A DNA stretch of 64,000 nucleotides from contig CAXHTR010000003.1 of the NCBI GenBank assembly GCA_964019655.1, positions 546,825 to 610,824 on the forward strand, written 5' to 3'. The position numbers and the translations under genes are program-made. The notes under the pieces were generated by a model that ran no database searches, was not told where the DNA came from, and saw only the letters and a program-made list of their open reading frames with translations. Origin of the DNA: Perkinsela sp. pyNocScin1. Its lineage: Eukaryota > Euglenozoa > Kinetoplastea > Prokinetoplastida > Perkinselidae. Shown piece by piece: positions 19,118 to 29,917 of this stretch (its first letter is position 1; the number at the start of each line of letters is the position of its first letter).

Positions 19118-20178
19118 GAGCAGCATACGGACCACGTTTTTCTAAGCAAGCTGCAAAAATATTGATCAGTTGACAACAATAAGGCGCTTTTTCTTTTCAC
19201 TATATTTCAATGAGTAGTAAAATGAAAGCCCCCGACGGATGATGATTGATCCACTTGCTCCGCAACCTGCGATATAATAATATATCCAGCAAATTGACCA
19301 CTTTACTTCATATGTCCGCGTAATAATTCATGTTGAGGAGTCTCTGCAGGTTTTTGATACGTACCCTTATGACAAAGCTAAATATAGCTATTTTGAGTGA
19401 ACATAGTATGAAGGAACAATTGATCTCTCTTATCTTCCAAGCACTGCTTCCCTACCAAAACCCCATATGCAGGAGTAAAAAGCAGTCCATTTACGAGGCA
19501 AAGTCGTAGTGAAAGCTTTCGTTTCGAACTTAAAAATGTTCAAAAAATAAATAAATATTTATTGAATCACTTGCGGCTCTCTGTGGGGCTCATCGCCTTG
19601 GTCTCTCTTCGCTTACTTCATCTATATTGTATCGAATACATTCACAACGTTCCTCAAAATGAAACTATGTTCGATTGTGTTGAACGATGATATTGGGCAA
19701 ATAGTAAACCATCTAGGGGAAAGAAAAAACTGTTTTTCGGCTTTTTTGGATGGGTATTGTAAATTATCGGCCACAGCAGAGATCCCCATCTCCGACTAGC
19801 ATGCTCTGGACAACTATAAGCTAAAAAAAGTTTTTTTAGGCTCTTCTGGTGAGCCGCACAGTGCTGAGCCACAACGTGACTTTGTCCGCTCTGTAATTGA
19901 AATATGGTGAGTATTTCAAAATTCTCTATTAGTAAGGTGGGATGATAAGTCCTTTTACCAAGAATACTTCATGCGAGCAATGTGCCCCCATTCTACTCTC
20001 AAGTGTCTGAAACAGCCCAATTGAAAAGTTCATCACATATGTTACAGATTTTACAAAACACACGTACTATCCTCTTCATTGCATACTCAGCCAACTTGAA
20101 ACTAATATGCTCATTATATTCATTTATGTGTTAGATGGGCCACGCTTGATTCTGCGAGGGAACCGCGTTGTGTACCAC
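19118..20178. other. Intergenic region between convergent genes
   Basis: About 1.06 kb between the 3' ends of uL13m (plus) and the amino-acid transporter (minus). It is AT-rich. No reading frame longer than 72 codons and none with motifs. Around 19207-19390 the minus strand has short open stretches broken by TGA and TAA; I found no family match. No RNA gene recognised. Confidence 0.4.
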
Positions 20179-21531
20179 TTATTTTTGGAACAAACTGACG
20201 ACACCAGAGGCAATACTTAGTACCCCGCCTACGACGCCGATGATTATTATCGCTATATCAAGAATATAGCTCCACTTTGGGATATCGTAAGTGCTGATGA
20301 GAATATGGAATAGCGGCGGTAGGATAAAGCTCGTAGCTGCAGTAAATCCACCACCAATGGTGCTCACTGGACCGAAGCCATCCGTGACAAACATCGCTAC
20401 GACACCTGTCGAGATAATGATTAGCCAGCGCCATAAGGTACGCCACATGAAGTTCTTCGTAAACACTATTGAAAAGCGCGATGTATGCACGGCATCGGGG
20501 GCTTTTGTGCTGCCATGCGGCTCATAAGCATGGAAAATTGGGTAGACAAGGAGTGGGTACCCACAGACAAGCATGAGGCTCACGGAAAGGCGCAGGATGT
20601 TAAGGATGACGTTGTCGTTTGGAAGATTCAGGAAAAAGACAGCATTTGTCGCATCTCCAAAAGCCGCATAGACACAAAAGCTGAAGCCCACAAAGACTGT
20701 GAGCGCGACAAGAAATGCGAGGAACACGAGATATGGGAACTTCTGACGGCCACGGCCCGTCGCTGACGCCATGATCGCGAGAACCTCAGTGTGTGCGGCG
20801 AATGCAAAAACGAGTACCCCGAATGCTTCGAAGACGCCACGGAAGCTGGTAAAAGCGCGCACGTTTGACCATTTGAGGCCTTGTACGGCGATCGAATAGA
20901 CAAGCATCGCGCCCGTGCCTGCGAAAAATGCTACGTTCCCGAAGGCAGAAGAGAAACTGAGGTGCTTTGTACCCTTTGGCATGCAAAGGCCGAGCTCGAT
21001 GAGCGTCATCGCAAGGGTCATATAGCTCGGTGAGAGCGTTTCAGAGAAGACAGGTGCAGAATTTGCTGCAACAAAAATCACATACGCGACGGATGCAATC
21101 CACTGGCAGGGGATAACGCAAAGCCATGAAATCCAGAAACCTGCTTTATCATTCTTGAATGAAGCGTCCATAAGCTGACCGTAGCTGATGGGGTCCAGCT
21201 TCTCCTTTGGCGCTTTTGGCTTTGAGCTCGCTGGCCTTTTAAGCTTAAGAGCAACAAGGGCACGATTGACGATGGACTCATCCGCTGGAGATTCGGTCGC
21301 CTCAGAGCTCTCAGTTACGAGAATAGGTTTAGCTGAGCTCTTCGGTGTGATCTGAATGGCGCAGCGGCAGACCTGGATAATCGTACGAACGGTGGCAGCC
21401 CAGACAAAGAGAACGAGCAGAAGTGACGCAGCCCATCCGGCACGCATCATACACCACGGCATGGCGAGAACACCACTTCCAGCAACGCCTTTGAAGATCC
21501 CAAGGAATAGTGCAGTGGACGAATTGGTCAT
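20179..21531 (-). CDS. Amino-acid transporter, AAAP/SLC38-like
   Basis: A 450-residue membrane protein with about 11 hydrophobic segments, predicted to move neutral amino acids across the plasma or lysosomal membrane. The first segment has the family start GIFKGVAGSGVLAMPWCMMRAGWAAS, matching the G-x-G-x-L-x-x-P pattern of the auxin/amino-acid permease superfamily. A hydrophilic loop with SSKPKAPKEK separates the early segments. Later segments include FGVLVFAFAAHTEVLAIM, another family hallmark (FA-x-x-H-x-E). The ATG is at 21529-21531. The 3' end converges on uL13m. Confidence 0.85.
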   Translation of the reverse strand: MTNSSTALFLGIFKGVAGSGVLAMPWCMMRAGWAASLLLVLFVWAATVRTIIQVCRCAIQITPKSSAKPILVTESSEATESPADESIVNRALVALKLKRPASSKPKAPKEKLDPISYGQLMDASFKNDKAGFWISWLCVIPCQWIASVAYVIFVAANSAPVFSETLSPSYMTLAMTLIELGLCMPKGTKHLSFSSAFGNVAFFAGTGAMLVYSIAVQGLKWSNVRAFTSFRGVFEAFGVLVFAFAAHTEVLAIMASATGRGRQKFPYLVFLAFLVALTVFVGFSFCVYAAFGDATNAVFFLNLPNDNVILNILRLSVSLMLVCGYPLLVYPIFHAYEPHGSTKAPDAVHTSRFSIVFTKNFMWRTLWRWLIIISTGVVAMFVTDGFGPVSTIGGGFTAATSFILPPLFHILISTYDIPKWSYILDIAIIIIGVVGGVLSIASGVVSLFQK

Positions 21532-21589
21532 ACTACGTCAAATATAGCAAATTGAGAAAGAAATGCCATTGAAAGAAGGATGCATCTGA

Positions 21590-21932
21590 GTGGTTTAAAT
21601 GCGCCGGTATATCCAATATAATTTTTCTTTTTAGCGACGCATTTAAAAGCAAGATTTAGTGCTTGTAGGAGATTAATAACAGTGAAAGGAATAGTGGTAT
21701 TTTTCATGACTTCAGGGCCGTTCCGGTCCCGGGCCTGCCTGCGGCGCAGGGCGGCTTCGCCGCAGGTATTAAATGCCCCGGGCTACGCCCGACGCTTGAC
21801 CCATGGCTTTTCCCTCTTTTCCCTTCCTCTCTCAACCCCTTCAGGTAAAAGACCATCCAGATAGAGGATTTTTCCACGAAGCGGCGCATTTGAAAAAAAT
21901 AATAAGTGAAAAAAGCGGCGCATTTAAATCAC
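21590..21932. mobile_element. Possible short inverted-repeat (MITE-like) element with GC-rich core
   Basis: The sequence GTGGTTTAAATGCGCCG (21590-21606) recurs inverted at 21916-21932 with one mismatch, framing 343 bp. Related GCGACGCATTTAAA and GCGGCGCATTT copies lie inside at about 21633 and 21881. The core at 21714-21790 is very GC-rich and contains hairpins, including CCTGCGG paired with CCGCAGG around GGCTTCGCC. No coding capacity. I see no clear target-site duplication, so a promoter-linked repeat of the transporter gene is an alternative. Confidence 0.35.
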
Positions 21933-22550
21933 TAATATGCAAGAGGCTATCTGCTGTTGGCATCGTACTCGCAATGCTTTAGTGCATAATGCACTTAATC
22001 TAGTCATTGGACAACTTAGATATCCCGAATTCATACTCGTCTCTTCATTAGCTAGAAAGGCTTACTTATCTTCTCGCGTGGCCTGATTCCTCGAGCAGCG
22101 ACTTCAATACAGATCAAAAACCGTGAATTGCTCTTGTTTAACGTGCTATTCACTTGCACTTTTGAGATAATTTTATTGCACAGACTATGAGAGCGTGTCA
22201 GCTGGCTATAGTGCTTCCACGCATATAGCCAGGAAAGTCCCTATCTCTACGATAAAAATCGAAAGAAAGGTAAGCAACCATCACACTCAGAATAATTATA
22301 ACCACTCGTTCAGAATTCAAAGGAATCTTATAGCAGTATTCCCGTTTACAATCGACTAGCTTCGATGTTCCGATTATTTCAAAGAAACTCCTTGTTCTAT
22401 GAAAGAATTATGCACTGCAATTTGAAATCACTACCTTTTTCAATGCAGCTGTAGCATGGACGACAAATCTGCACCGTACCAAGGAGCATCGCGGTATATT
22501 TGACAGAACCAATATTCACCTGTACCGATATTTATCAAAACTCAGCTGAT
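21933..22550. other. Intergenic region upstream of the transporter gene
   Basis: About 620 bp between the inverted-repeat element and the 3' end of uL24m. AT-rich, with no reading frame of note and no recognisable RNA gene or repeat. Confidence 0.4.
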
Positions 22551-23510
22551 CTAGCTTTCTATTGATCCCTCGGCTCGAACTCGCTCGAAGAAATATTTTT
22601 TGGCTTGCTCGTATACATCGTGATTGTAATTCTCCTTGCTTTCAGCGATTTTCTTGAGTTGCTTAAGATGGTATGAATACTCGCCTTTGAGCTCATTGGT
22701 AAAATGCTTCTCGAGCTCCTCTAGTTTGAGCTGTGTGAGGTCGTCTATCTCCTTCTCTTCGAAAGAATGCACAAGTGCGTCAGCAAACGTTGTATCGAGG
22801 ATGGGGTCTGCATTTTGATCATGTTTTTCACGATCAGGTATCGGCAGCACCCAACCACTTGTCGTAGATGCACGGACTTTGGCCATTTGTCCCTCTTTCT
22901 TTACAGTAAGGACACGAAGCTCACAGACATCACCCGTCGATTCATCTACGTGCTTGACGGATTTAACACTAATTGGCCACGGTACATGTAGGATCTGTGC
23001 TGGACGGTCTTCACGCGCAGGAATCTCTTCCTGATTGACATTGACACCTTCGACGACAACCTCGTTCTTGTATGCGAGAACGTTGCGAATTCGGCCGCGC
23101 TTCCCACGATCAGTGCCAACGACAACTTCGACAAGGTCACCAGGGTACCAAACCCATGGGCGAATCTGATAGCCTGGTGCCATCCAGGCATAGCGTCGGC
23201 AGAGGTCAGCCTTCTGGAGCTTCGAAAGGTCACGCTGCTCCCACTGCGAGTGGTATGTGTGGTCTTGGTAGAAATCTTTTTCGATTGGATTGCGCATCTC
23301 CTCTGTCTCATCGATATTTTCACGATCGGACATGTCGAGTTTGCCATCAAAGTAATTGCCACGAAATACACTTTCAAGCTTAAAATTACGCAGCTTGTTG
23401 GCAGTCACTCCGTAGCGCTTTGCACGGGTACCACGCTTCGGATAATACCATGGATTTCGAAAGCGATACTGGGCGATTGCAACTAGAGTGATGATTGAAT
23501 GCTTCAGCAT
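22551..23510 (-). CDS. Mitochondrial large-subunit ribosomal protein uL24m
   Basis: A 319-residue protein containing a KOW motif: PGDLVEVVVGTDRGKRGRIRNVLAYKNEVVVEGVN, followed by the uL24 continuation VPWPISVKSVKHVDESTGDV. In mitochondrial and bacterial ribosomes uL24 starts large-subunit assembly on 23S-like rRNA. An N-terminal segment rich in Arg and aromatic residues (YRFRNPWYYPKRGTRAKRYG) fits mitochondrial uL24 forms. The C-terminal 100 residues are an acidic, helical extension absent from bacterial L24. It is the second mitochondrial ribosomal protein in the window, with uL13m. Confidence 0.85.
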   Translation of the reverse strand: MLKHSIITLVAIAQYRFRNPWYYPKRGTRAKRYGVTANKLRNFKLESVFRGNYFDGKLDMSDRENIDETEEMRNPIEKDFYQDHTYHSQWEQRDLSKLQKADLCRRYAWMAPGYQIRPWVWYPGDLVEVVVGTDRGKRGRIRNVLAYKNEVVVEGVNVNQEEIPAREDRPAQILHVPWPISVKSVKHVDESTGDVCELRVLTVKKEGQMAKVRASTTSGWVLPIPDREKHDQNADPILDTTFADALVHSFEEKEIDDLTQLKLEELEKHFTNELKGEYSYHLKQLKKIAESKENYNHDVYEQAKKYFFERVRAEGSIES

Positions 23511-23841
23511 TGTATCAGCAAGTGGCTAAACAAGCACGGAAATTCAAATAAAATCAAGAGCCTCATTTTAGAGCTCTACCCGTCAATACGAACAAAAACT
23601 TTTCTCGTGATTTTTTTGGGGAAAATCCATCTATTTACACAATTATTGCTAATAGATAAGTACTAGCTTGACTGATTGTCAAGTGTATACGAGCATTCTC
23701 CCTCCCATCTATTCCCTTCTTATCTATCTATTTGTTGCACACATGTACAGTGAACTCATCGCTTGCTATCTTTGATCTTATATTCAGATTACTTCCATGC
23801 TTCTTTAGGGGAAGATGTGCATACACGCTCTCTCTTTGAGA
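23511..23841. other. Intergenic region
   Basis: About 330 bp between two co-directional minus-strand genes. AT-rich with T-rich runs. Nothing recognised beyond presumed promoter and 3' UTR sequence. Confidence 0.4.
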
Positions 23842-24918
23842 TCAATAAATAAAAACTCGCAAGAGCCTCCGCAACACATCCATCTTAAGGTGCACCTTCT
23901 CAGATGCAAGGTATACCTCTGGCGCGGTGTGGGCCTCAAGAAGTAGCTCAACTTTATCTGCGGTGGTATTGCTATTAAGAAAAAGCACAGCTTGATGTAA
24001 GCTATAAAGTTGATGCTGGTGAACCGAACGTTTGTCAAGATAGATATCGTACTTTGTAGCATGCAGCGAACTTCCTTCTTTTATGTGCTCCTCTTTTGTT
24101 CGAACGTGTTTCGAATTGTTTCTATTAGACACTTCAACCGTTCTCAATAATTCTTTTCGGTGGCAGTTATCTGTTTGTAATTCCTCTGCGGGGCCTTCAT
24201 TTTTCCGATGGTAAAGGCAAAGTGGGTGATGCCGCCATTGTTCAATCATGGCACTTTCGCTTGCCCGTTTTTCGGCAAGAAAGTGAGCGAATGCATAATA
24301 CATGAGTGCAAGATGCTTAGGGTCAGAAAGTAGTGCATTCGAATGACGCTCAGATGCCTGGGGAAGTTTATATCGGTCGGCTATCACGAGCCACCGCGGC
24401 CCAAGCGTATTCACAGCATGAAAGAGCATACAAAGGTCTTCGTACTTCCACTTGCTCGGAAGGGTACAGCATTTCTCGAAGTTCATCCATTCATTCGCAC
24501 TTGCATTGAGTTTCATCAAAGCCCTCGAGCCACTTCTAAAAAGATTATTCGGGAAGGGCGGGTATCTTTCCACGCTCGCTGCTGGTGCCCAAAAAGTCTT
24601 TGTCAACCTACCACCCTGTACGTGGGAAGTGTAGGTAGCCCAGTGGTATTGCTGGCTGGACCGCTTACGACTCAACGCTTGCTGCCACTGTTCTTCTGCT
24701 GCCCGCTTCTTGCCCTCAAGAATCGACTGATGCACTTCGTGAAAGACATTTGATTGTGATCCTATAAACAGCTTCTGATCATGCAAAAGCCTTTCAAGTT
24801 CACGCTCGGATGTAGACTTTGCTTTTGCGCGTACCTTTCCCAATTTTGTTTTTTTGTGTTTGTCACAATTTAGCCTTGTGTCTGATGGGATATCAAGAAT
24901 GAGACGGGCGTCACTCAT
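23842..24918 (-). CDS. DMAP1/SWC4-like subunit of SWR1/NuA4 complexes
   Basis: DMAP1 (yeast Swc4/Eaf2) is shared by the SWR1 remodeller and the NuA4 acetyltransferase. The protein has the W-x-Y region followed by the SANT-like signature WKYEDLCMLFHAVNTLGPRWLVIADRYKLP. That signature corresponds to the family pattern of W-x-x-E-D-x-L, a long helix and RWxVIxDRY. Basic segments surround it. The 358-residue length suits SWC4. The frame opens upstream only with a TTG, so the ATG at 24918 is used. RVB2 in this window belongs to the same complexes. Confidence 0.7.
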   Translation of the reverse strand: MSDARLILDIPSDTRLNCDKHKKTKLGKVRAKAKSTSERELERLLHDQKLFIGSQSNVFHEVHQSILEGKKRAAEEQWQQALSRKRSSQQYHWATYTSHVQGGRLTKTFWAPAASVERYPPFPNNLFRSGSRALMKLNASANEWMNFEKCCTLPSKWKYEDLCMLFHAVNTLGPRWLVIADRYKLPQASERHSNALLSDPKHLALMYYAFAHFLAEKRASESAMIEQWRHHPLCLYHRKNEGPAEELQTDNCHRKELLRTVEVSNRNNSKHVRTKEEHIKEGSSLHATKYDIYLDKRSVHQHQLYSLHQAVLFLNSNTTADKVELLLEAHTAPEVYLASEKVHLKMDVLRRLLRVFIY

Positions 24919-25020
24919 TTCAGTATGCGAATCTATCAAAAAAAAGAAAACGAATCAAATATTTTGGAAGGGTAGCTTTGTGTAAAAGTTAAACACTGCC
25001 CTTAGATACAAAATGCAAGC

Positions 25021-26424
25021 TTAACAGGACTGTACGACACTTGGCATCCCAACTGCGTATAATTCGTGAGAGAGCGCGACATCGTGCACACACTCTCTTG
25101 AATGTCGCTGGATTAAATCGAACCATAGCACAAGTACATCAAAGAAACCACCTGACGAAGGAGGTGGTATCACGCTCAGCTCTCTAAAGCCACTATCAGC
25201 TCCGAGAACATCGTCGAAAGATGAAGCTATGGGCTGGTAGCTAGAACCTTGTGGGTATATTCGCTGTAGTGAGCACTGAGATAAGTTATCAGATAAAGTA
25301 TAAAATAGCGCGATTTGTTCATGAGCCCTGGGAAATTTCTCGTTTGATGTTAGCTGCTGGTGACCAAAGCGGAAAAACTTCTGAATTCGAGGAATCTTTT
25401 GAAAGAGAGCGTGAAGGAGGATTTCACAGTCTGCTGCACAATTGTTTTCAACAGGTTGCAAATTTATGCTAAATTTTGATAATGTGCGATCAATTCCGAA
25501 TTCCTTAAACCTGGCCTTTACATGCTGCCGTCTGCTCCGCCACTCGCTCTCACGCAGAGCTGTACGGCTCAATCCAAAGGTCTCTTCAACGCGTAATATC
25601 GACTCAATCCACGTACGCGTTCTCAACATAGTAGCATCCTCGGTGCCCAAATTTAGAGACATCTGCTGTAGTCGATTTATGAGATCTGCACCTGTAGCCT
25701 TTGTCGTCTGCGGGCCGAAAAGTGAGCGGAATGTATTGAAGTTCTCTGCTGCTATCAGTCGATGAAGGTGATGATCAGAGCTTAAAAAACTAAGCTGGTG
25801 GTGATCGAGCCACGTATCGACTGCATGGACAGTAGACATTGTTTCCCCAAAGATCGCGACCGAAAGCCATTCCCTCACTTCTGTGGCAGCCATCTCAAGT
25901 TTTCGAGGTCGATGCACCGGGTACGAATTTGATGGGCACTGACAGTGCGCAGAGATTTTATGCTCAAGGTACACCTGAGTATCTCTTTGCCTCATCTCTG
26001 GATGAGAAAATGCAACAAAAGCCGCTGTCTTTCTATCTCTATAATTGGAATTCTCTTCGATTTCATCAATCAACAGATGACCCGAAGCTAGGTCTGATAC
26101 CCTATCCACAGACGGAGCTGTTACAAGCACAGAAGTTTTTTCTTCTTTTCTCCGTAATTTATTGATAAGTTGAATCCCATTTAAAGCACTGACTGGAAAA
26201 AATGACTCATCCACTTCGCTTATTAAAACTGCGAAGCAGTCAAACCATAAAGGTACAGCCAGAAAGATGAGTACTGATTGCACAAACACCATACTTGTTT
26301 CCCAGACATATAGGAATGTGAGAGTCATGAAGACACACCACGCGTACATTCTAAAAAGCGACTCATGTCTCGTAAAAATCCGAGCAGTCTGTGCTTTAGG
26401 CTTAGGGCTTTCAAAAGCTACCAT
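25021..26424 (-). CDS. Membrane protein with two N-terminal helices, TMEM209-like architecture
   Basis: A 467-residue protein. Two adjacent hydrophobic segments at about residues 27-70 (AWCVFMTLTFLYVW and VFVQSVLIFLAVPLWFDCFAVLI) form a membrane hairpin. The rest is soluble and mostly helical. The pattern of a hairpin, a long soluble part, and a late DCEILLHALFQKI segment with a globular end recalls TMEM209/cytochrome b561-N-terminal proteins of the nuclear envelope. I see no decisive motif, so the family remains unsure. It lies on the same strand as its neighbours, 96 bp from eL30. Confidence 0.45.
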   Translation of the reverse strand: MVAFESPKPKAQTARIFTRHESLFRMYAWCVFMTLTFLYVWETSMVFVQSVLIFLAVPLWFDCFAVLISEVDESFFPVSALNGIQLINKLRRKEEKTSVLVTAPSVDRVSDLASGHLLIDEIEENSNYRDRKTAAFVAFSHPEMRQRDTQVYLEHKISAHCQCPSNSYPVHRPRKLEMAATEVREWLSVAIFGETMSTVHAVDTWLDHHQLSFLSSDHHLHRLIAAENFNTFRSLFGPQTTKATGADLINRLQQMSLNLGTEDATMLRTRTWIESILRVEETFGLSRTALRESEWRSRRQHVKARFKEFGIDRTLSKFSINLQPVENNCAADCEILLHALFQKIPRIQKFFRFGHQQLTSNEKFPRAHEQIALFYTLSDNLSQCSLQRIYPQGSSYQPIASSFDDVLGADSGFRELSVIPPPSSGGFFDVLVLWFDLIQRHSRECVHDVALSHELYAVGMPSVVQSC

Positions 26425-26519
26425 CCAAGATACTAAATGCGTAAATATGCGATGCTAAATAAATTTTTCACTCAAAAAGTACACTCATCTCGTAATTCAA
26501 CTCATTATTTCATATTTTT

Positions 26520-26837
26520 TTAGTTTGTCAGGTCAGCATCACCGGCATCCTGGATAGCCATCGCTGTCGATCGAAAATACTTGCCACACGCTGTGCCTAG
26601 GTCGACGTTGTTTCCAAAAAAGTGATGGATGGGGGTATTGGAGAGCATAGCATAGTGCTCGAGCTGTGACTTACGAAGTGGTGGACAATTGCTCGCAATG
26701 ACTAGAAGCTTGCATTTCCCTTGGCGAAGAGATTTGATCGCGCTCCCATAGCCGAGCGAATATTTACCGCTCTTGCAAACAAGCTGAAGGCGTGCATTGA
26801 TATCGTCACTCTGCTTCTTACTCTTGGCTGCAACCAT
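26520..26837 (-). CDS. RPL30: 60S ribosomal protein eL30
   Basis: Cytosolic large-subunit protein of 105 residues, the expected size. Conserved features in order are [44 protein letters not shown], then THHFFGNN-like [17 protein letters not shown], and a short acidic end DAGDADL. This is the L7Ae-like fold of eL30, which binds kink-turns in rRNA and, in some eukaryotes, also SECIS elements. The latter is of interest because the window encodes a selenoprotein. The ATG is at 26835-26837. Confidence 0.95.
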   Translation of the reverse strand: MVAAKSKKQSDDINARLQLVCKSGKYSLGYGSAIKSLRQGKCKLLVIASNCPPLRKSQLEHYAMLSNTPIHHFFGNNVDLGTACGKYFRSTAMAIQDAGDADLTN

Positions 26838-27537
26838 TCTCCAATGTAAAATTTATATGAACAAATACCATATTTTGTCGATGCAGAGTGCTTGAGTACG
26901 ACTATCAGAGATGACTGAGGTAAACAATAAATCTTTGAACTTTTCATTGTCATTCCCGTATTCAATGATATAATCTCTCAAATAGATCATAGAGCTTAAT
27001 GGCCTACTCAAGCTTATCTTCATGAAACATCAAGATCACTTCTCTTCTGCCTGATAGACCCAATCTATCGCATGAGAAAAATAAATACTTTTTGTAGCAT
27101 AATAATCATCAATGTCACAATGCAGTAAATCCAAGTGTAGTTAGCGATTTTGAATGCAACTCCTTTCGGAAGTTATTTTTCTAAGCAATGGTGCATTTAA
27201 AAAAAATGTTTAGCGATATTGCATGCATCATCGTGATTGATACACTCCATGAGCGTCAAACTCTGCGATATTTCAGCAAATCACTGAATTGACTAGAAAC
27301 GGTTCAGGCTGTGCCCGCCACTTGGACAAGAGCTAAAAAGCCTTTTTCTTCTACCGGCCAAGTTACAAAGGGCGGAAACAGTCTCTGAGTGTAAAAAACA
27401 TTGATTCTTTTAGCAGTGCCACATTGCTGCAAGAAAGCACCTCTTCCTCTGTAAGAAATTCTACCTTATCACAGTTCTCTCTGCTTGCAGTCGAAAAAAT
27501 CACTCTGATCAACACTACGACTTCAAACAGACAACTT
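26838..27537. other. Intergenic region next to the inverted duplication
   Basis: About 700 bp between eL30 and the outer edge of the left duplicated copy. It contains short frames on both strands (for example 27363-27617 minus) that partly enter the repeat and have no recognised motif. AT-rich. It probably holds the eL30 promoter at its left edge. Confidence 0.35.
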
Positions 27538-29723
27538 CCTGTCATCTTTGCACGAAAAAGGCTGCTGTCAACGCACATATCCAGCAAAGCTGAAGCACAT
27601 TTTGAATAATGAATCAATATGCTCTAAATTGAAAGTCTCAAAATGGTCTATAGTAACGGAATTGACCTTTTCTACGCAACGCTCACGCGTGTATGTAGAT
27701 TATATAGTTATTTACGCAATGTAACATATGCATGTCCGTGGAGTAAGTGGGCCTACGCCTGCTTGTTGGCGTCCGGGTTCTCCTCCTTGGGTTTCTCTTG
27801 CTGCTGGGCTTCTGCGCTCGGGTTTGAGGCGGTGTTCTTGGCAGCGGCCTGCTGATATTCAGTGCGCCCGCACTCCATGACAGCCTTCTGAAGCTTATCT
27901 GTGGCGCCTTGTAACTCTTCCTTGGTGGAGTTGCTGTTGTCCATCACTGTGCGCAGCTCAGAGACGAGCTTGCGGACGTTCTCCTTTTCACTATCGCTGA
28001 CGTGCTTCCATTCGCCTAGCTGTTTTTCTGCCGTGTTGAGCTGCGTGTCCGCGTTGTTTTTGCATTCTACCATGTCGCGCTTCTTACGGTCGGCCTCAGC
28101 GTGCTGCTCGGAGTCCTTGATCATGTTCTCAACCTCGGTCTTCGAAAGACCACCGTTCGCCTGGATCGTGATGTTTTGCTCACGGCCAGTTGCCTTATCC
28201 TTCGCAGTAACATGGCAAATTCCGTTCGCGTCGATATCGTACGTCACCTCGATCTGTGGAACACCACGTGGTGCCGGTGGAATGCCGACGAGGTCAAACT
28301 GGCCGAGCATTTGGTTATCTGATGCCATTTCACGCTCGCCTTGAAAAACCTTAATGCCCACCTGCGTCTGGTTATCTGCTGCCGTGCTAAAAACCTGGCT
28401 CTTCTTTGTTGGAATGGTTGTATTCTTATTAATCATACGTGTGAAGACACCACCAAGCGTCTCAATTCCAAGCGAAAGTGGCGTGACGTCAAGGAGCACG
28501 AGACCCTTTACCTCGCCGCGCATTACACCACCCTGGATGGCGGCGCCCATCGCAACGACTTCATCTGGGTTCACACCACGGAATGGCTCGCGGCCGAAGA
28601 ACTGCTTCACAGTGTCAATGACCTTTGGCATGCGCGTCATACCACCGACCATGACGACCTCGTTCACTTCAGAGGTGCTCACACCAGCATCTTTCAGGCA
28701 CGTCTTCACAGGCGCAATGCTACGCTGTACCATGTGGTCAACCAGGCCTTCAAACTTGGCACGCGTGAGCGTCATTTGGATGTGCTGCGGACCCTCAGCA
28801 TTTGCGCTGATGAACGGGAGATTGATCTCTGTTTGTGCAGCCGATGAAAGTTCACACTTAGCCTTTTCTGCAGCTTCACGCACGCGTTGAAGTGCCATTT
28901 TCTCGCGCGCTAGGTCAATACCAGTCATCTTCTTGAAATCATTGATAATGTACTCAGTGAGTGCAGCATCGAAGTCTTCTCCACCGAGAAAGGTGTCACC
29001 GTTCGTTGCCTTTACCTCAAAGACACCACCAGCAATCTCAAGAATTGAGATATCGAATGTACCACCACCGAGATCGTATATCGCGACGACACGATCTTTC
29101 TCTTTGTCCATACCGTATGCGATAGCTGCTGCCGTCGGCTCATTGATGATGCGTGCGACGTTAAGACCGGCAATCTGCCCTGCATCAGCCGTGGCTGTGC
29201 GCTGAGCATCGTTGAAGTATGCAGGAACAGTAACAATTGCATGCTTCACCTTGCGGCCAAGATGGCTCTCCGCGGTTTCTTTCATTTTTTGAAGTACGAA
29301 CGCACCAATCTGCGATGGCGAGTACTTTTTACCGTTTGCATCCTCCACCCATGCATCACCGTTGCTGTGGCGTGATATCTTGTAGGGAACCATTTTCTTA
29401 TGTTTTTCGGTCAGACTGTCTTCGAAACGGCGCCCAATCAGGCGTTTTGCCGCGTAGAAGGTATTGGCCGGGTTCGTAACGGCCTGGCGCTTGGCAGCGT
29501 GGCCTACAAGCTTCTCCTCGCCCTTAAATGCAACAATGGACGGTGTGGTGCGCATACCCTCGGCATTTTCAATTACGCGTGGTTTGCCACCCTCAAGCAC
29601 GGCGACACAGCTATTTGTGGTTCCAAGATCGATTCCGATCACATCACCATCAAGCTTCGGCGTGGAGTACGCACGAACGCTGGATAGAGAGACCCCCGAA
29701 AAAGTGCGGCGAAGGTTCATCAT
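27538..29723 (-). repeat. Left arm of a 2,186-bp inverted duplication (mtHSP70)
   Basis: The reverse complement of this segment appears identical to 34237-36422. The inner end coincides exactly with the mtHSP70 ATG (CATCAT at 29718-29723). The outer end is 215 bp beyond the stop codon, at the CCT of 27538-27540. Identity is inferred because the sense proteins and several antisense and off-frame ORFs match residue for residue; I did not align every base. The spacer between the arms is 4,513 bp. Confidence 0.92.
27753..29723 (-). CDS. Mitochondrial HSP70 (DnaK type), copy 1
   Basis: Matrix chaperone that drives protein import and folding with a J-protein and GrpE. It is 656 residues from the MM start. 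The N-terminus [21 protein letters not shown] is a mitochondrial presequence. The nucleotide-binding domain then begins with [17 protein letters not shown] and contains [13 protein letters not shown] and [14 protein letters not shown]. The substrate-binding domain follows ([17 protein letters not shown]) and then the helical lid. The bacterial-type GTTNS and the Q-rich end [19 protein letters not shown] fit mtHSP70. In this copy an in-frame ATG exists 27 bp upstream (29750), which would add MLFFALAYN. Copy 2 lacks it, so the shared MM is the likely start. Upstream sequence differs completely between the copies. Confidence 0.95.
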   Translation of the reverse strand: MMNLRRTFSGVSLSSVRAYSTPKLDGDVIGIDLGTTNSCVAVLEGGKPRVIENAEGMRTTPSIVAFKGEEKLVGHAAKRQAVTNPANTFYAAKRLIGRRFEDSLTEKHKKMVPYKISRHSNGDAWVEDANGKKYSPSQIGAFVLQKMKETAESHLGRKVKHAIVTVPAYFNDAQRTATADAGQIAGLNVARIINEPTAAAIAYGMDKEKDRVVAIYDLGGGTFDISILEIAGGVFEVKATNGDTFLGGEDFDAALTEYIINDFKKMTGIDLAREKMALQRVREAAEKAKCELSSAAQTEINLPFISANAEGPQHIQMTLTRAKFEGLVDHMVQRSIAPVKTCLKDAGVSTSEVNEVVMVGGMTRMPKVIDTVKQFFGREPFRGVNPDEVVAMGAAIQGGVMRGEVKGLVLLDVTPLSLGIETLGGVFTRMINKNTTIPTKKSQVFSTAADNQTQVGIKVFQGEREMASDNQMLGQFDLVGIPPAPRGVPQIEVTYDIDANGICHVTAKDKATGREQNITIQANGGLSKTEVENMIKDSEQHAEADRKKRDMVECKNNADTQLNTAEKQLGEWKHVSDSEKENVRKLVSELRTVMDNSNSTKEELQGATDKLQKAVMECGRTEYQQAAAKNTASNPSAEAQQQEKPKEENPDANKQA

Positions 29724-29917
29724 ATTGTAAGCCAAAGCGAAAAAAAGCATGCTACATTCGTGACACAATCAAAATATATTCGGCTATTTTGAATGGGATT
29801 TTTCAAGGAATACGTGCTTCAAATTACAAACTTTCTCGTGATGAGGCTCAGGAAGGCTTTGAAGGTTGGCTCTTTAGGAGTTGTGTCAAAACATACCTCG
29901 GTGGAATAGATAATTTT

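Noticed and set aside
19207-19390. Possible small selenoprotein on the minus strand with an in-frame TGA
   Set aside because: The open stretch is short, has no recognised family and no SECIS-like hairpin was seen nearby.
28341-28890. Antisense ORFs of 168 and 178 codons within mtHSP70 (and their mirror in copy 2)
   Set aside because: They are shadows of a strongly biased coding sequence. Translations show no family match, whereas the sense frame is an unmistakable HSP70.
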